Below, one piece after another: positions 10,002 to 19,085 of a DNA stretch of 64,000 bases. A program made the translations under genes and the position numbers. This stretch comes from Stenotrophomonas sp. ESTM1D_MKCIP4_1. Lineage in GTDB: Bacteria > Pseudomonadota > Gammaproteobacteria > Xanthomonadales > Xanthomonadaceae. The stretch covers positions 3,988,684-4,052,683 of the forward strand of contig NZ_CP026004.1 in assembly GCF_003086895.1 (NCBI RefSeq). Direction: 5' to 3'. Each line of letters starts with the position of its first letter. Positions within the stretch are counted from its first letter, which is position 1. A model generated the notes under the pieces. That model was not told the DNA's origin and did no database searches. It saw only the letters and a program-made list of their open reading frames with translations.

Positions 10002-12158
10002 CTAGTAGGCGCCCGGGTTGTTGCTGAAGCTGACCGGCACGCTGATCGTGGCCTGCCCGCCATTGACCAGGTTCACGCCCACGTTCACCGCATTGCCGCC
10101 CACCGCGCCGCCACTGGCAGCCGCGCAGGTGCTGCCGCTGGTTGCGCTGCACGTCCACGCACCGCGCAACGTCGCACCGTTGGGCAAGGTGTCGGTGACC
10201 GTCGCATTGGTCACCGCATCGGGCCCGTTGTTGATCACCTGCAACGTGTAGGTCGCGGTACCGCCGGGCGTGTAGGTGCCGCTGCCATCACTCTTGGTGA
10301 TCGACAGATCGGCCTGCCGCGTGCGGTTGGTGATGCGGCACACCAGGGTGGTGGCGGTGGCGGTCATCGCCGGCGCCTGCAGGGTGAAGCTGCCACCACT
10401 GCCGGACGACACCACGGTGTTGTTCTGGTCGGTGCACTGCCATGTGCTGGCATAGCGGGTCAGCGTGGTGCCGGCCGCCGCGGCCTCGGCCAGCGCGTAG
10501 CTGCCCCCCGGCACGGTGATGATCGCGGCGGTGGCGCCGTTGTTGCCGACGTTGCTGGCCGAGCCCACCGTGCTGCCGTTGTAGGTGATGGAAAGATTGA
10601 AGCGGCCGGTATCACTGGTCGGCTGCAGATCCTTCACCAGCTGCAGGGTGGCCGCGCAGGCCTGGGTCACGCCTTCCACGGTGAACACCGCCTGGCCCAC
10701 GCGGATGCCGAGCAGGCCCAGCAGGTTGTCGACCACGCCCCCCAGCACGGCGGTCAGCACCGGCGTCACCAGCGCATTGACCAGCGTGCGTACCGGCGTC
10801 AGCAGCGTGTTGACGATGCCGTTGACCAGATCGGCCACGGGCAGCGGTAATGACAGCGAACCCAGCAGCGTCACCTGCGGGTTGCCACTGGTGAGCTGGA
10901 TGCTGAGCGAATTGACCAGTGTCGAGACCAGCGTGGCCGCGCTGACCGTACCGGCACTGAGCGTGCGTGTCTGCGGGTAGGGCCCGGTGAAGCTGGCGCT
11001 CTGCAGGCCCGGCGTCGCCGTGGCGTAGCCGCGGATGCTGACCGCAATCGGGATCGTGATATCGGCCACCGGCACGATGGAGCCCAGCACGTTCACGCCC
11101 ACCCGCACCTTCACGCTGAGGTTGGTCAGGGTGGCGGCGGACAGCGCGGTGTCGGTCAGCACTGTGCTGCGGTTGAAGAAGGTGGCATCGCTGATCTGGC
11201 CGACGTACAGATTGACCAGGCCAGGGCGCGCCTGCAGGGTCACTGCATTGCCGACCAGGTTCACCGCCGAGATCGAACCCTCGGCACGTGCCACGTCTGC
11301 GTAGACCTGCAGGTGCAGCACATCGGCGCTGACGCTGGTGTTGGACAGCGATACACCCAGCAGGTTCAGGCCGTTCAACGCGGCAGTCAGGGTGCCGGTG
11401 TTCAGGCCCTGCACCAGGTCCATGTCCAGCTTGATGCGGATCGCTGCGCTGTGGAACGCCGCGCCCACCGTGCCGCAGTTGTAGCTCGGTGGTTCGATCA
11501 CCTGCGCCCACAGGCGCACGTTGGCCACGCCATTGAGACCCAGTGCAGCGGTGTTCACCGCGATCGGCGTGGGCGTGGTCAGCACGTTGCGGAAGTTGTA
11601 GAGCTGCACGCCGCCGGTCAGCAGGTCCAGTACATTCAGGCGTACTGTGGTGAGCGAGCCGGTGGGCAGCGACACCTGCAGGATATCGGCCAGGCGGATG
11701 CTGCCCGACGTGCCGGCCACGCCCAGCGGCAGCGCGTTCAGCACGTTGGCGGCGGCGGTCTGGCCGTCGGCCTGCAGCACCTGCACCATCGCTGCGCGCA
11801 GCTGGCCCAGGGTGATGTTGGTGTTGAGCACCTGGCTGGGATCGCTGACGGTGACACCGCCGTTGAGCTGGGTCAGCAGCGCGTTGAGGTTGACGTTGGC
11901 GCCGGCCAGGCTGTTCCAGTCGGCCACGCTGAGGTTGAGGCTGGTGCCCGGCAGCAGCGCGCCGAACAGCAGGTTGAGGATCGGGCTCTGGGTGGAATCC
12001 ACCGAGACCAGGCGCGGCCCGGCACTGACACAGGCGCCGGATGTACAGGCGGACTGTGCATGCGCACGGCCCAGGCTGGAGAGCAGTACCAGAACGACAA
12101 GCAGCACCATTGCCGGCCAGCGCAATGACGATGCTTTCACGCTCTTCACATTAACCAT
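10002..12158 (-). CDS. Secreted surface protein with C-terminal DUF11-like domain
   Basis: 718 residues. The N-terminus has a clear signal peptide (hydrophobic run ending RAHAQS). Residues about 40-480 form a Leu/Val/Asn-rich region with many short hydrophobic stretches, unlike a simple globular enzyme and reminiscent of TadG-like surface proteins. Residues about 490-610 look like an Ig-like fold with Cys pairs. The last about 110 residues form a DUF11 domain (LSITKSDGSGTYTPGG, VINNGPDAV). It ends with SNNPGAY and an amber stop. The giant repeat gene starts 108 bp later in the same reading frame and opens with sequence that would normally follow such a domain end. The pair is probably one transcription unit building a surface structure. 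Exact function not recognised. Confidence 0.8.
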   Translation of the reverse strand: MVNVKSVKASSLRWPAMVLLVVLVLLSSLGRAHAQSACTSGACVSAGPRLVSVDSTQSPILNLLFGALLPGTSLNLSVADWNSLAGANVNLNALLTQLNGGVTVSDPSQVLNTNITLGQLRAAMVQVLQADGQTAAANVLNALPLGVAGTSGSIRLADILQVSLPTGSLTTVRLNVLDLLTGGVQLYNFRNVLTTPTPIAVNTAALGLNGVANVRLWAQVIEPPSYNCGTVGAAFHSAAIRIKLDMDLVQGLNTGTLTAALNGLNLLGVSLSNTSVSADVLHLQVYADVARAEGSISAVNLVGNAVTLQARPGLVNLYVGQISDATFFNRSTVLTDTALSAATLTNLSVKVRVGVNVLGSIVPVADITIPIAVSIRGYATATPGLQSASFTGPYPQTRTLSAGTVSAATLVSTLVNSLSIQLTSGNPQVTLLGSLSLPLPVADLVNGIVNTLLTPVRTLVNALVTPVLTAVLGGVVDNLLGLLGIRVGQAVFTVEGVTQACAATLQLVKDLQPTSDTGRFNLSITYNGSTVGSASNVGNNGATAAIITVPGGSYALAEAAAAGTTLTRYASTWQCTDQNNTVVSSGSGGSFTLQAPAMTATATTLVCRITNRTRQADLSITKSDGSGTYTPGGTATYTLQVINNGPDAVTNATVTDTLPNGATLRGAWTCSATSGSTCAAASGGAVGGNAVNVGVNLVNGGQATISVPVSFSNNPGAY

Positions 12159-12473
12159 GCACCCGTCTCCGCCGAATTGAGGCAGAGAGATCCCGCGGCG
12201 ACGGCAATCAGCGCGTCGTCCTGGCCTAATCCCTCTGCCGGTGTCGCTGCCCGTTCCGGGCGGCGTTCATTGCCGGTTCGATGTGATTAATGCGAGGCAA
12301 CGAAATACCGTCAAACACGACGGCGTGAAATCAGGGGGAAGAGGCGCTTACCCGCGTGCAGGACGCACGTGCAGGCCTCTGGCAGTGCAGAAAGGGACAG
12401 CAATGCTGTACACGCAGAAAAAGTATTGCTGTCAGGGAAGCAGCGCTTACCGAACATGGAGAGGGGGTGAAAA
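12159..12473. other. Divergent intergenic region between surface-protein locus and XRE gene
   Basis: 315 bp. It must hold the divergent promoters of the 718-residue surface gene and the XRE regulator. Visible elements are a 9-bp inverted repeat at 12396-12433 and two copies of GCGCTTACC at about 12344 and 12443. A GGTTCGA stretch near 12277 resembles a tRNA T-loop but no cloverleaf can be formed around it. No other gene seen. Confidence 0.6.
12396..12433. promoter_or_regulatory. Candidate operator for the XRE regulator (inverted repeat)
   Basis: Perfect 9-bp arms GACAGCAAT (12396-12404) and ATTGCTGTC (12425-12433) separated by 20 bp, 40 bp upstream of the XRE start codon. Position and symmetry suit autoregulation; assignment is inference. 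Confidence 0.4.
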
Positions 12474-12836
12474 ATGCAGGTCATGTGCGACAGAATCCGG
12501 CGAGCCCGACTAACGGCTGGCCTGTCCCAAATGCAGTTGGCGTTGCACTGCGGCGTTCGGCGAAGCGCCGTCGCTCAATGGGAACGTGACGGAGGTACCG
12601 TTCCTAGTGTGCAGCATCTCTCACAAATTGCCATCGTGACGCAGGTCCATTTTGAATGGCTCGCCACGGGCCGCGGCCCCGGACGTCCCGAGGACGGCGA
12701 GCTGGTCGCTCCGGAATCTGTCGCAATCGACCCGGCACGCAGCACCCAGGAAAGCGCGATCCTGTCGTTGCTGCGGCGCCTGCCACCGCGCAAGCGGCAG
12801 GTCGCCCACGCCATCATCGAAATGCTGACCGAGTAA
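12474..12836 (+). CDS. XRE-family transcriptional regulator
   Basis: 120 residues. Residues about 6-62 form a Cro/CI-type helix-turn-helix (IRRARLTAGLSQMQLA, then SAVAQWERD), followed by a WLATGRG segment common in single-domain XRE repressors. The C-terminal about 55 residues end in a basic helix (PPRKRQVAHAIIEML). GGAGAGGGGGTG lies just upstream of the chosen ATG; a second Met four codons in is less well placed. It stands alone between the divergent surface-protein genes and convergent ung. No toxin or phage partner is adjacent. Targets are unknown; the adjacent inverted repeat suggests autoregulation. Confidence 0.85.
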   Translation: MQVMCDRIRRARLTAGLSQMQLALHCGVRRSAVAQWERDGGTVPSVQHLSQIAIVTQVHFEWLATGRGPGRPEDGELVAPESVAIDPARSTQESAILSLLRRLPPRKRQVAHAIIEMLTE

Positions 12837-12852
12837 GGTCGGGCGCGTGCCG

Positions 12853-13566
12853 TCAGAGCGTGGCGCGCGGTGGCAGTGACCAGTCGATCGGCGCCTGGCC
12901 CTGGCGCTGCAGGTACTCGTTGGCCATCGAAAAATGGCGGCAGCCGAGGAAGCCCCGATGCGCCGACAAGGGCGAGGGATGCGGCGACTTCAGTACGCGG
13001 TGGCGGCGGCTGTCGATCACCTTGCCTTTCTTCTGCGCGTAAGCGCCCCACAGCATGAACACCAGACCCTCGCGCTCGCGGTTGAGCACGTCCACCACGT
13101 GGTCGGTGAAACCTTCCCAGCCACGCCCCTGGTGCGCGCCGGCCTGGCCCTCTTCCACTGTCAGCACCGCATTGAGCAGCAGCACGCCGCGCTGCGCCCA
13201 GGGCACCAGGCAGCCGTGGTCGGGGCGGGCAATGCCGAGGTCGCCCTCGATTTCCTTGTAGATGTTCAGCAGCGAAGGCGGCACGGGCACGCCCGGGGCC
13301 ACCGAGAAACTCAGGCCATGGGCCTGGCCACGGCCGTGGTACGGGTCCTGGCCGAGGATCACCACTTTCACCTGCTCGAACGGCGTGGCGTCGAAGGCGG
13401 CGAAGATCTGCGGGCCCGGCGGGAACACCGCCGCCCCTGCTGCCTTTCGCTGGCGCAGGAACGTGGACAGCTCGCGCATCTGCGGCTGCAACAGGTAATC
13501 ACCGACATGCTGCTTCCAGCTCGGTTCCAGCTGGATCGTCGGGGTGTCCACTACTTCATCAATCAT
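12853..13566 (-). CDS. ung: Uracil-DNA glycosylase, family 1
   Basis: 237 residues, normal family length. It removes uracil from DNA as the first step of base excision repair. Motif A GQDPYHG carries the water-activating Asp (about residue 74), and the second motif [10 protein letters not shown] near residue 197 carries the catalytic His. The start MIDEVVD is preferred: 10 bp after the upstream response-regulator stop, and close to where family members begin. An upstream in-frame ATG at 13596 would overlap that gene by 20 bp. Last gene of the ftsE-ftsX-regulator-ung string, convergent with the XRE gene. Confidence 0.97.
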   Translation of the reverse strand: MIDEVVDTPTIQLEPSWKQHVGDYLLQPQMRELSTFLRQRKAAGAAVFPPGPQIFAAFDATPFEQVKVVILGQDPYHGRGQAHGLSFSVAPGVPVPPSLLNIYKEIEGDLGIARPDHGCLVPWAQRGVLLLNAVLTVEEGQAGAHQGRGWEGFTDHVVDVLNREREGLVFMLWGAYAQKKGKVIDSRRHRVLKSPHPSPLSAHRGFLGCRHFSMANEYLQRQGQAPIDWSLPPRATL

Positions 13567-13576
13567 CGCGCCACTT

Positions 13577-14419
13577 CTATCGCAACAGGGGTCCATCGTT
13601 CAAACGCGCCAGCCGCAGCTGGAACAGCACCTTGGTCACCAGCAGACGCTCCTCGATCGGCTTGAGCACCAGATCGTTGGCACCGGCCTGCAGCAGCCCG
13701 GTCTGGTTGTGCGGGTTGCCGTCGCCGGTCATCACCAGCACCGGCAGGCGCCGCTTGCCGTAGCCGAAGTCCACGCGCACGCGCTGCACCACATCGCGGC
13801 CGCTCAACTCACCTTTCAGGGTGACGTCGGTCAGCACCAGGTCGATGCGGTGGCGGCTGCGGCCCAGCGATTCGGCGGTGAGCAGGGTGAACGCTTCTTC
13901 GGCGCTGACCACGTGCAGCACGTTCAGCTGCTGCCGCTCAAGCATGCGCTTGGTCGCCTCGGCCACCACCCGGCTGTCCTCGACGTACAGGATGGTGGCA
14001 CCGGGAATCGTCTGCGGCTGCACGTAGCCACGGATGAACGTCGCCAGCGCTTCATGGCCGAGTGATTTGTCGAAGTAATCGGTGACGAACTCGGTGAAGC
14101 GGCGCTGTTCCAGGTGCTGCTGCGCATCGCCGGACACCACGATGACCGGCACGTAGGCCTGGCCGGCCGCTTCGCGCACGCGCTTGGCCAGTGCCAGGCC
14201 GTCGCCATCGCGCAGGGTCAGCGACGTGGTCACCAGGTCCACCGGCCCCTGTGCGAGCGCTTCCTGCGCCTCCTCGATGCTGTCGCAGCCGATCACCTCC
14301 ACGCCCGGCAGGTCGCGCTGCAGGACATCGGCAATCAGCTTGCGCACCAGCTTGGAACCATCGACCACCATCACCCGCGTCGCGGGCCCTTCAAGGTGCT
14401 TCAACGCTTGCGGTCGCAT
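13577..14419 (-). CDS. Response regulator with two tandem receiver domains, first one degenerate
   Basis: 280 residues, two CheY-like receivers and no output domain. Receiver 2 (about residues 141-270) has the acidic pair E147-D148, phosphoacceptor D198 (LVLTDVTL), the Thr of VMTGDG and the Lys of LVLKP, so it looks phosphorylatable. Receiver 1 (about 15-130) keeps the Ser of VVSGD and Lys of FDKS, but has Ser66 where the phosphoacceptor Asp belongs (DLVTTSLTL) and VDGS instead of an acidic pair, so it is probably a pseudo-receiver. No kinase is encoded nearby. The start is 7 bp after ftsX and the stop 10 bp before ung, so it is co-transcribed with both. Output and partner kinase are unknown. 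Confidence 0.9.
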   Translation of the reverse strand: MRPQALKHLEGPATRVMVVDGSKLVRKLIADVLQRDLPGVEVIGCDSIEEAQEALAQGPVDLVTTSLTLRDGDGLALAKRVREAAGQAYVPVIVVSGDAQQHLEQRRFTEFVTDYFDKSLGHEALATFIRGYVQPQTIPGATILYVEDSRVVAEATKRMLERQQLNVLHVVSAEEAFTLLTAESLGRSRHRIDLVLTDVTLKGELSGRDVVQRVRVDFGYGKRRLPVLVMTGDGNPHNQTGLLQAGANDLVLKPIEERLLVTKVLFQLRLARLNDGPLLR

Positions 14420-14426
14420 GCCGGTC

Positions 14427-15374
14427 TCAGGTGTCGGTGGGGCGGGTCTGGCGGAGGAAGTGGCCGGTCACCAGCCAGGCGCCCAGCCAGCCCAGCAGCA
14501 GCGTGCCGAGCAGCACCAGGCTGCCGTGCAGCAGGTCCAGGCCGTGCAGGACGAACGGGCTGCCGTAGCTGCGCGACAGTTCGGCCAGCGGCGCGCGCAG
14601 GGCGGCACCGGCCACGCCGATCAGGGCCAGCGCAACCGCACCGGCCCCCAGGCCATACCAAGCGCCCAGGTACAGGAACGGGCGGCGGATGAAGCCATCG
14701 CTGGCGCCCAGCAGCTGCAGCACGCCGATTTCCTCGCGGCGGGCCTGGATGTCCAGGCGCACGGTGTTGCCGACCACCAGCGCCGCACCGGCGCCGAGCA
14801 GGGCCGACAGCACCTGCACCAGGCGGGCGCCGAACGCCAGCCAGGCATCCAGGCGTTGCCGCCACAGGGCGTCGTGCTGCACCAGGTCGGCACCGGGCAG
14901 GCTTTCCAGCGCGCGCGCCAGGCGCGCGTCATCCTGGCCCTGGCCGGGGGTGACCACCAGCAGCGAGGGCAGCGGATTGTCATTCAGTGCGTCGATGGCC
15001 TCACCGAGGCCGGCATCGCGCAGTTCCTGCAGGCCCTGTTCGGGCGTGCGCACGGTCACGTTGGCCACATCCTGGCGGTCCCGCAGTTCGCCGGCCAGAC
15101 GCAGCGCGCCGGGGCCATCCACATCGGCCTTCAGGAACACATTGATGTCGCGCGACTGCTGCACGCTGCCGGCGAACTGCTTGAGGTTGTCCAGGGCGAT
15201 GGACAGGCCCAGCGGCAACGCCAGCGCCAGGGCCATGACCAGCACCGTCAGCAGGGTGGCCCAGGGCTTGCGGCAGGCGCGGCCCAGGCTGAACACCACG
15301 CTGTGCGCGTGGTGGTGGAACCACACGCCCAGGCGCGAGGGTGCGGCGGCTTCGCTGTTTTCGTTCTTGGCCAT
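14427..15374 (-). CDS. ftsX: Cell-division ABC transporter permease FtsX
   Basis: 315 residues with the FtsX layout: cytoplasmic N-terminus, TM1 at about 35-60, a periplasmic domain of about 110 residues, then three more membrane helices at about 180-205, 230-255 and 275-300. With FtsE it couples the divisome to activation of septal peptidoglycan hydrolases in the inner membrane. It begins 3 bp after the ftsE stop, so the pair is translationally coupled. In many gammaproteobacteria rpoH follows ftsX; here a double-receiver response regulator does. Confidence 0.96.
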   Translation of the reverse strand: MAKNENSEAAAPSRLGVWFHHHAHSVVFSLGRACRKPWATLLTVLVMALALALPLGLSIALDNLKQFAGSVQQSRDINVFLKADVDGPGALRLAGELRDRQDVANVTVRTPEQGLQELRDAGLGEAIDALNDNPLPSLLVVTPGQGQDDARLARALESLPGADLVQHDALWRQRLDAWLAFGARLVQVLSALLGAGAALVVGNTVRLDIQARREEIGVLQLLGASDGFIRRPFLYLGAWYGLGAGAVALALIGVAGAALRAPLAELSRSYGSPFVLHGLDLLHGSLVLLGTLLLGWLGAWLVTGHFLRQTRPTDT

Positions 15375-15377
15375 GGG

Positions 15378-16064
15378 TTACTCCGCCAGGTCCTGCGGCG
15401 AAATGTCATCCACCAGCCGGCCGTGGTCGAGGATCAGCACGCGCTTGCGCATGCGGCGCAGCAGCGGCAGGTCGTGGCTGACCACCAGCACGCTGGTGCC
15501 GCGCGAAGGCAGTTCGGCGAACAGGGCCATGATCTCCGCTGCCAGCGTGGGGTCGAGGTTGCCGGTCGGCTCATCGGCCACCAGCAGCTTGGGTTCGCCG
15601 ACGATCGCGCGGGCGATGCCGACGCGTTGCTGCTCACCGGCTGACAGCTGCGAGGGCAGCGCCTTTTCGCGGTGCCCCAGGCCCATGCGTTCCAGCACCG
15701 AACGCACGCGCTTGCCGATGTCACCGCGGCGGGTGCCGCGCAGGATCAGCGGCAGGGCCACGTTCTCGGCGATGGAGCGGTCCATCAGCAGCCGGTGATC
15801 CTGGTAGACCGCGCCGACCGCGCGCCGATGGCGCGGGATGTCACCGCCGCGCACCTTCAGCAGGTTGCGATCATCGAAGACCACGGCACCGCGGCTGGGC
15901 CGCTCGTCCAGATGGATCAACCGGAGCAGCGTGCTCTTGCCCGCCCCGGAATGACCGGTGACGAACAGCATCTCGCCGGGAGCGACCTCGAAGCTGACAT
16001 CGGTCAGGGCTTCGTGGCCACCGGCGTACTGTTTGCTGACATTGTCGAAGCGCAGGACACTCAT
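15378..16064 (-). CDS. ftsE: Cell-division ABC transporter ATPase FtsE
   Basis: 228 residues, the standard FtsE length when translation starts at MSVLRFDNVSK; an in-frame extension upstream runs into REP sequence and is rejected. Walker A GHSGAGKST, signature LSAGEQQRV and Walker B LLVADEPTGNLD are all present. It is the cytoplasmic ATPase partner of FtsX at the septum. First gene of the ftsE-ftsX-regulator-ung string; the block upstream holds REP repeats and the end of rhlB on the same strand. Confidence 0.97.
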   Translation of the reverse strand: MSVLRFDNVSKQYAGGHEALTDVSFEVAPGEMLFVTGHSGAGKSTLLRLIHLDERPSRGAVVFDDRNLLKVRGGDIPRHRRAVGAVYQDHRLLMDRSIAENVALPLILRGTRRGDIGKRVRSVLERMGLGHREKALPSQLSAGEQQRVGIARAIVGEPKLLVADEPTGNLDPTLAAEIMALFAELPSRGTSVLVVSHDLPLLRRMRKRVLILDHGRLVDDISPQDLAE

Positions 16065-16115
16065 GCCTCGATTATGCAGGAGCGGCGCGACGTCGTGGAG
16101 ATGGCCGCACGAACG

Positions 16116-16278
16116 GTAGTGCCGGCCGCTGGCCGGCACGCCCTGCCATGCCACCCGACCAACGGTCGGGTGCTACCGGTTTGATCACCCGACCAACGGT
16201 CGGGTGCTACCGGTTTGATCACCCGACCAACGGTCGGGTGCTACCGGTTTGATCACCCGACCAGCGGTCGGGTGCTAC
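16116..16278. repeat. SMAG-type REP cluster including four head-to-tail 34-bp units
   Basis: One plus-oriented element GTAGTGCCGGCCGCTGGCC... at 16116-16139, then four minus-oriented copies (GTAG followed by CACCCGACC-NN-GGTCGGGT) at 16153-16176, 16187-16210, 16221-16244 and 16255-16278. The period is exactly 34 bp. GTAG at one tip plus a stem is the hallmark of SMAG REPs. The array lies between the rhlB stop and ftsE. Confidence 0.85.
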
Positions 16279-16282
16279 CGGA

Positions 16283-18007
16283 TCAGTTGCCCGACAGCAT
16301 CCGGCGGATCTTGCGGCCGATGCGGGTCAGGAACGAATCGCCGGTGTCGGCGGCGGTTCGCACCGGCTTGGCCACCACCTGCACCGGGGTGACCGGGCTG
16401 GCGCCGTTGCCGGCCGCGTTCTGCACGCCCTCGGCACCTTCGACCGGACGGCCGTGGCGACGACGACGACGCTTGCGCGGCTTGTGCTCGCCGTCCACCA
16501 CCGCATCCGGCGCGCCTTCGGCACGTGGCGGGCGCGGCGGACGCGGGGCCTGGGCAGTTGCGCCTTCGGCAGCGGCGGCGGCCGGCGCGGCAGCACCCTG
16601 CTCGCCTTCCACGCGCGGCTTGCGCGGGCCACGCGGACGGCGTTCGCCGCTGCGCTCACCCTCACGGCCACCACGGCCACCGCCGCCGGAGCGACCGCCA
16701 CTGCGGCCACCACCACGACGCTCTTCCTCGGCAGCGCGGGCTTCGCGCGCTTCACGGAAGATCTGGCCGACGCTTTCGTTGTCCTCGCCTTCCTCGCCTG
16801 CGGCCGGGGCCGGGCGTTCCGGGCGCGGCAGCGGGGTCATCAGTTCCTTGGTGACCGGCTCGGACGGAATCTTCTGCTCGATGTACGCCTCGATGTCCGG
16901 CAGGCCCATCGCATAGCGCTCGCAGGCGAAGCTGATGGCATCACCCTCTTCGCCCAGGCGCGCGGTACGGCCGATGCGGTGCACGTAATCTTCGGCGTCG
17001 AACGGCAGATCGTAGTTGTAGACGTACTTGATGCCGTCGATGTGCAGGCCGCGGGCGGCCACGTCAGTGGCCACCAGGATTTCCAGCTGGCCCTTCTGGA
17101 AGCGGTTGAGCAGGCTCTCGCGCTTCTTCTGCGGCACGTCGCCGGACAGCACGCCGACGCGGTAGCCGGCCTTTTCCAGCGAGCGGGCCACACGTTCGAC
17201 GAACACCTTGGTGTTGACGAAGACCATGGTGCGCGCGCCTTCGCTGCGCGACAGCAGGCCCAGCAGCAGCGGGATCTTCTCGTCGTCGGCCGGGAAGTAG
17301 ATGCGCTGGCGCACGCGCGCGGCGGTGATGGTCTCGGCTTCAACCACCAGCTTCTGCGGCTCGTTCATGTGCTCGTAGGCCAGCTCCAGCACGCGGTGGC
17401 TGAGGGTGGCGCTGAACAGCAGGGTCTGGCGGGTGGTGCGCTCGGGCATGCGGCGCAGCAGGAAGCGGATGTCCTTGATGAAGCCCAGGTCGAACATGCG
17501 GTCGGCTTCGTCCAGCACGCAGATCTCGCAGGCGTGCAGCGACACCACCTTGTGCTGCTTCACGTAGTCGATCAGGCGGCCCGGGGTGGCGATGATGACG
17601 TCCACGCCCTGCTGCAGCAGTTCACGCTGCTTGTCGTAATCCACGCCGCCGTAGACCAGGGCGAAACGCAGGCCCAGGTCCGAACCGAACTTCACTGCAT
17701 CCTTGTGGATCTGGATGGCCAGTTCGCGGGTCGGCGCGAGGATCAGGGCGCGCGGATCTTCCGGCTTGCGATCGGCCAGCGCCGGGCGCGTCAGCAGGCG
17801 GTTTACGACAGCGACCAGGAAGGCCAGGGTCTTGCCGGTGCCCGTCTGGGCCTGGCCGGCAACATCACCGCCGGGCAGCGCGACCGGAAGGGTCAGCGCC
17901 TGGATCGGGGTGCAGCGGGTGAATCCGGCTCCTTCAAGGCCCGCCTGCAGGGCCGGATGCAGCTCGAAGGAGGAAAAGGTCAAATCGGTCAGCGGTTTGT
18001 CGCTCAT
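16283..18007 (-). CDS. rhlB: DEAD-box ATP-dependent RNA helicase RhlB
   Basis: 574 residues. Helicase core about 1-420 with the motifs in order: AQTGTGKT (I), PTRELA (Ia), TPGR (Ib), DEAD (II), SAT (III), ATDVAARG (V) and [10 protein letters not shown] (VI). It is an RNA-unwinding component linked in relatives to RNase E/degradosome-type decay. The last about 150 residues are a disordered Arg-Gly, Arg-Pro and Lys-Arg-rich tail ([17 protein letters not shown] type), much longer than in the E. coli protein (about 421 residues). The start MSDKPLTD was chosen because ten upstream residues are not family-like. Divergent from trxA-rho, the arrangement also seen in enterobacteria, which supports rhlB over other DEAD-box paralogues. 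Confidence 0.92.
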   Translation of the reverse strand: MSDKPLTDLTFSSFELHPALQAGLEGAGFTRCTPIQALTLPVALPGGDVAGQAQTGTGKTLAFLVAVVNRLLTRPALADRKPEDPRALILAPTRELAIQIHKDAVKFGSDLGLRFALVYGGVDYDKQRELLQQGVDVIIATPGRLIDYVKQHKVVSLHACEICVLDEADRMFDLGFIKDIRFLLRRMPERTTRQTLLFSATLSHRVLELAYEHMNEPQKLVVEAETITAARVRQRIYFPADDEKIPLLLGLLSRSEGARTMVFVNTKVFVERVARSLEKAGYRVGVLSGDVPQKKRESLLNRFQKGQLEILVATDVAARGLHIDGIKYVYNYDLPFDAEDYVHRIGRTARLGEEGDAISFACERYAMGLPDIEAYIEQKIPSEPVTKELMTPLPRPERPAPAAGEEGEDNESVGQIFREAREARAAEEERRGGGRSGGRSGGGGRGGREGERSGERRPRGPRKPRVEGEQGAAAPAAAAAEGATAQAPRPPRPPRAEGAPDAVVDGEHKPRKRRRRRHGRPVEGAEGVQNAAGNGASPVTPVQVVAKPVRTAADTGDSFLTRIGRKIRRMLSGN

Positions 18008-18528
18008 GAGTCCGTCTTGGTATGGCCGCCGGCCCACGGGGCGGCTGGCACTTCAGCGTCTAGGGGCACCGTCGCAAACTGCGGCCCCTGCGGCGGGTTG
18101 GCAGGCGGGGACCCTCCGGTCCGCACGCCGCACAATGCCCCAGTTTAACGCACTCGGGCCGGCAAACCGGAATCACCCGTCTCACAACCCAGGGAGACAG
18201 GTCTTGCGGCGCGTCTTCACCGACCCGGACGCCACTTGAATGGACTGCCGGCGCCCACTGGCCCCGTCGGGCTGCCATCCCCATGTTCTCCGGGACAGTG
18301 AAATGCGGCACCTACCGGGCCGGGACACGATCACGATACGCTGGGTTCCAACCAGCAACTGTCCCCGCCGCGCGATAGGGGTACACTGCCGGCCGTGAGC
18401 GTCCAGGCATCCCGCCGAACGCACCGCGGCATCCCGCCGCGAGGCAACGACGAGGGTCGCGCCACCGGGCATGGCCCAGTTCACCCACCTCCGGCCTGGC
18501 CGGGTGCAATCCAAGACGAGAAACCAAG
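18008..18528. other. rhlB-trxA divergent intergenic region
   Basis: 521 bp holding the divergent promoters of rhlB and trxA. A TACACT hexamer at 18382-18387 could be a -10 for trxA, but no convincing -35 sits before it. No conserved ORF, RNA gene or REP element seen. Long for this compact genome, so an untranslated leader or small RNA remains possible. Confidence 0.4.
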
Positions 18529-18858
18529 ATGAGCGACAAGGTTGTACACGTCGGCGATGCCGACTTTGATAGCGCCGTACTGAATTCCAAGGAACCGGTG
18601 CTGGTCGATTTCTGGGCCGAGTGGTGTGGCCCCTGCAAGATGATCGCCCCCGCGCTGGACGAACTGGCCGACGCCTACCAGGGCCGCGCCAAGATCGCCA
18701 AGGTCAACGTCGACAACAACCGCGCACTGGCGGCCAAGTACCACGTGCGTTCCATCCCGTACCTGGTGGTCTTCAAGGACGGTGAAAAGGTCGGCGAGCA
18801 GATCGGTGCGGTGGGCAAGGCCCAGCTGGCCGGCCTGCTGGACAAGGCCCTGGCCTGA
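18529..18858 (+). CDS. trxA: Thioredoxin 1
   Basis: 109 residues, typical TrxA length, with the redox motif WCGPCK (C33, C36), the buried Asp of VDFWAEW and the cis-Pro of RSIPYL. It is the general cytoplasmic protein-disulfide reductant, recharged by thioredoxin reductase, supplying ribonucleotide reductase and others. Lies 227 bp upstream of rho on the same strand, as in E. coli. A 10-bp stem-loop without a T-run follows the stop. Confidence 0.98.
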   Translation: MSDKVVHVGDADFDSAVLNSKEPVLVDFWAEWCGPCKMIAPALDELADAYQGRAKIAKVNVDNNRALAAKYHVRSIPYLVVFKDGEKVGEQIGAVGKAQLAGLLDKALA

Positions 18859-18871
18859 TCCCGCTGTTCCA

Positions 18872-18896
18872 CGGCAGCCGCTGACCGCGGCTGCCG
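18872..18896 (+). terminator. GC stem-loop after trxA without U-tract
   Basis: CGGCAGCCGC pairs perfectly with GCGGCTGCCG around a 5-nt loop, 13 nt after the trxA stop. No T-run follows, so it is more likely an mRNA 3'-end or processing stem than a classical intrinsic terminator. Confidence 0.35.
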
Positions 18897-18938
18897 CTGG
18901 GCGCCCCGCGCCCGCATGAATGTCATTTCCGGTGACCC

Positions 18939-18966
18939 TTGCAAGGCGCCGCAGGCCGATGATAGT
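18939..18966 (+). promoter_or_regulatory. Candidate sigma-70 promoter for rho
   Basis: TTGCAA, 16-bp spacer, GATAGT, about 120 bp upstream of the rho start. Each hexamer matches the consensus at four of six positions; inference only. Confidence 0.3.
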
Positions 18967-19085
18967 GTCGGCATATCCGGCCGCGTTCGCGTGCCGCACC
19001 CTCTGGACGCAGTTTCTTCCAGACCCATTCCCAACGTTCGCCGCCCCAGCCGGGCGCTCGCACCTTCAAGCGAGGAATAACGCTC

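Noticed and set aside
12270..12290. Possible tRNA T-arm (GGTTCGA)
   Set aside because: No acceptor, anticodon or D stems can be formed around it.
16283..18037. Naming the helicase RhlE or DeaD
   Set aside because: Divergent position next to trxA-rho and the core motifs favour RhlB; the long RG tail alone could mislead towards other paralogues.
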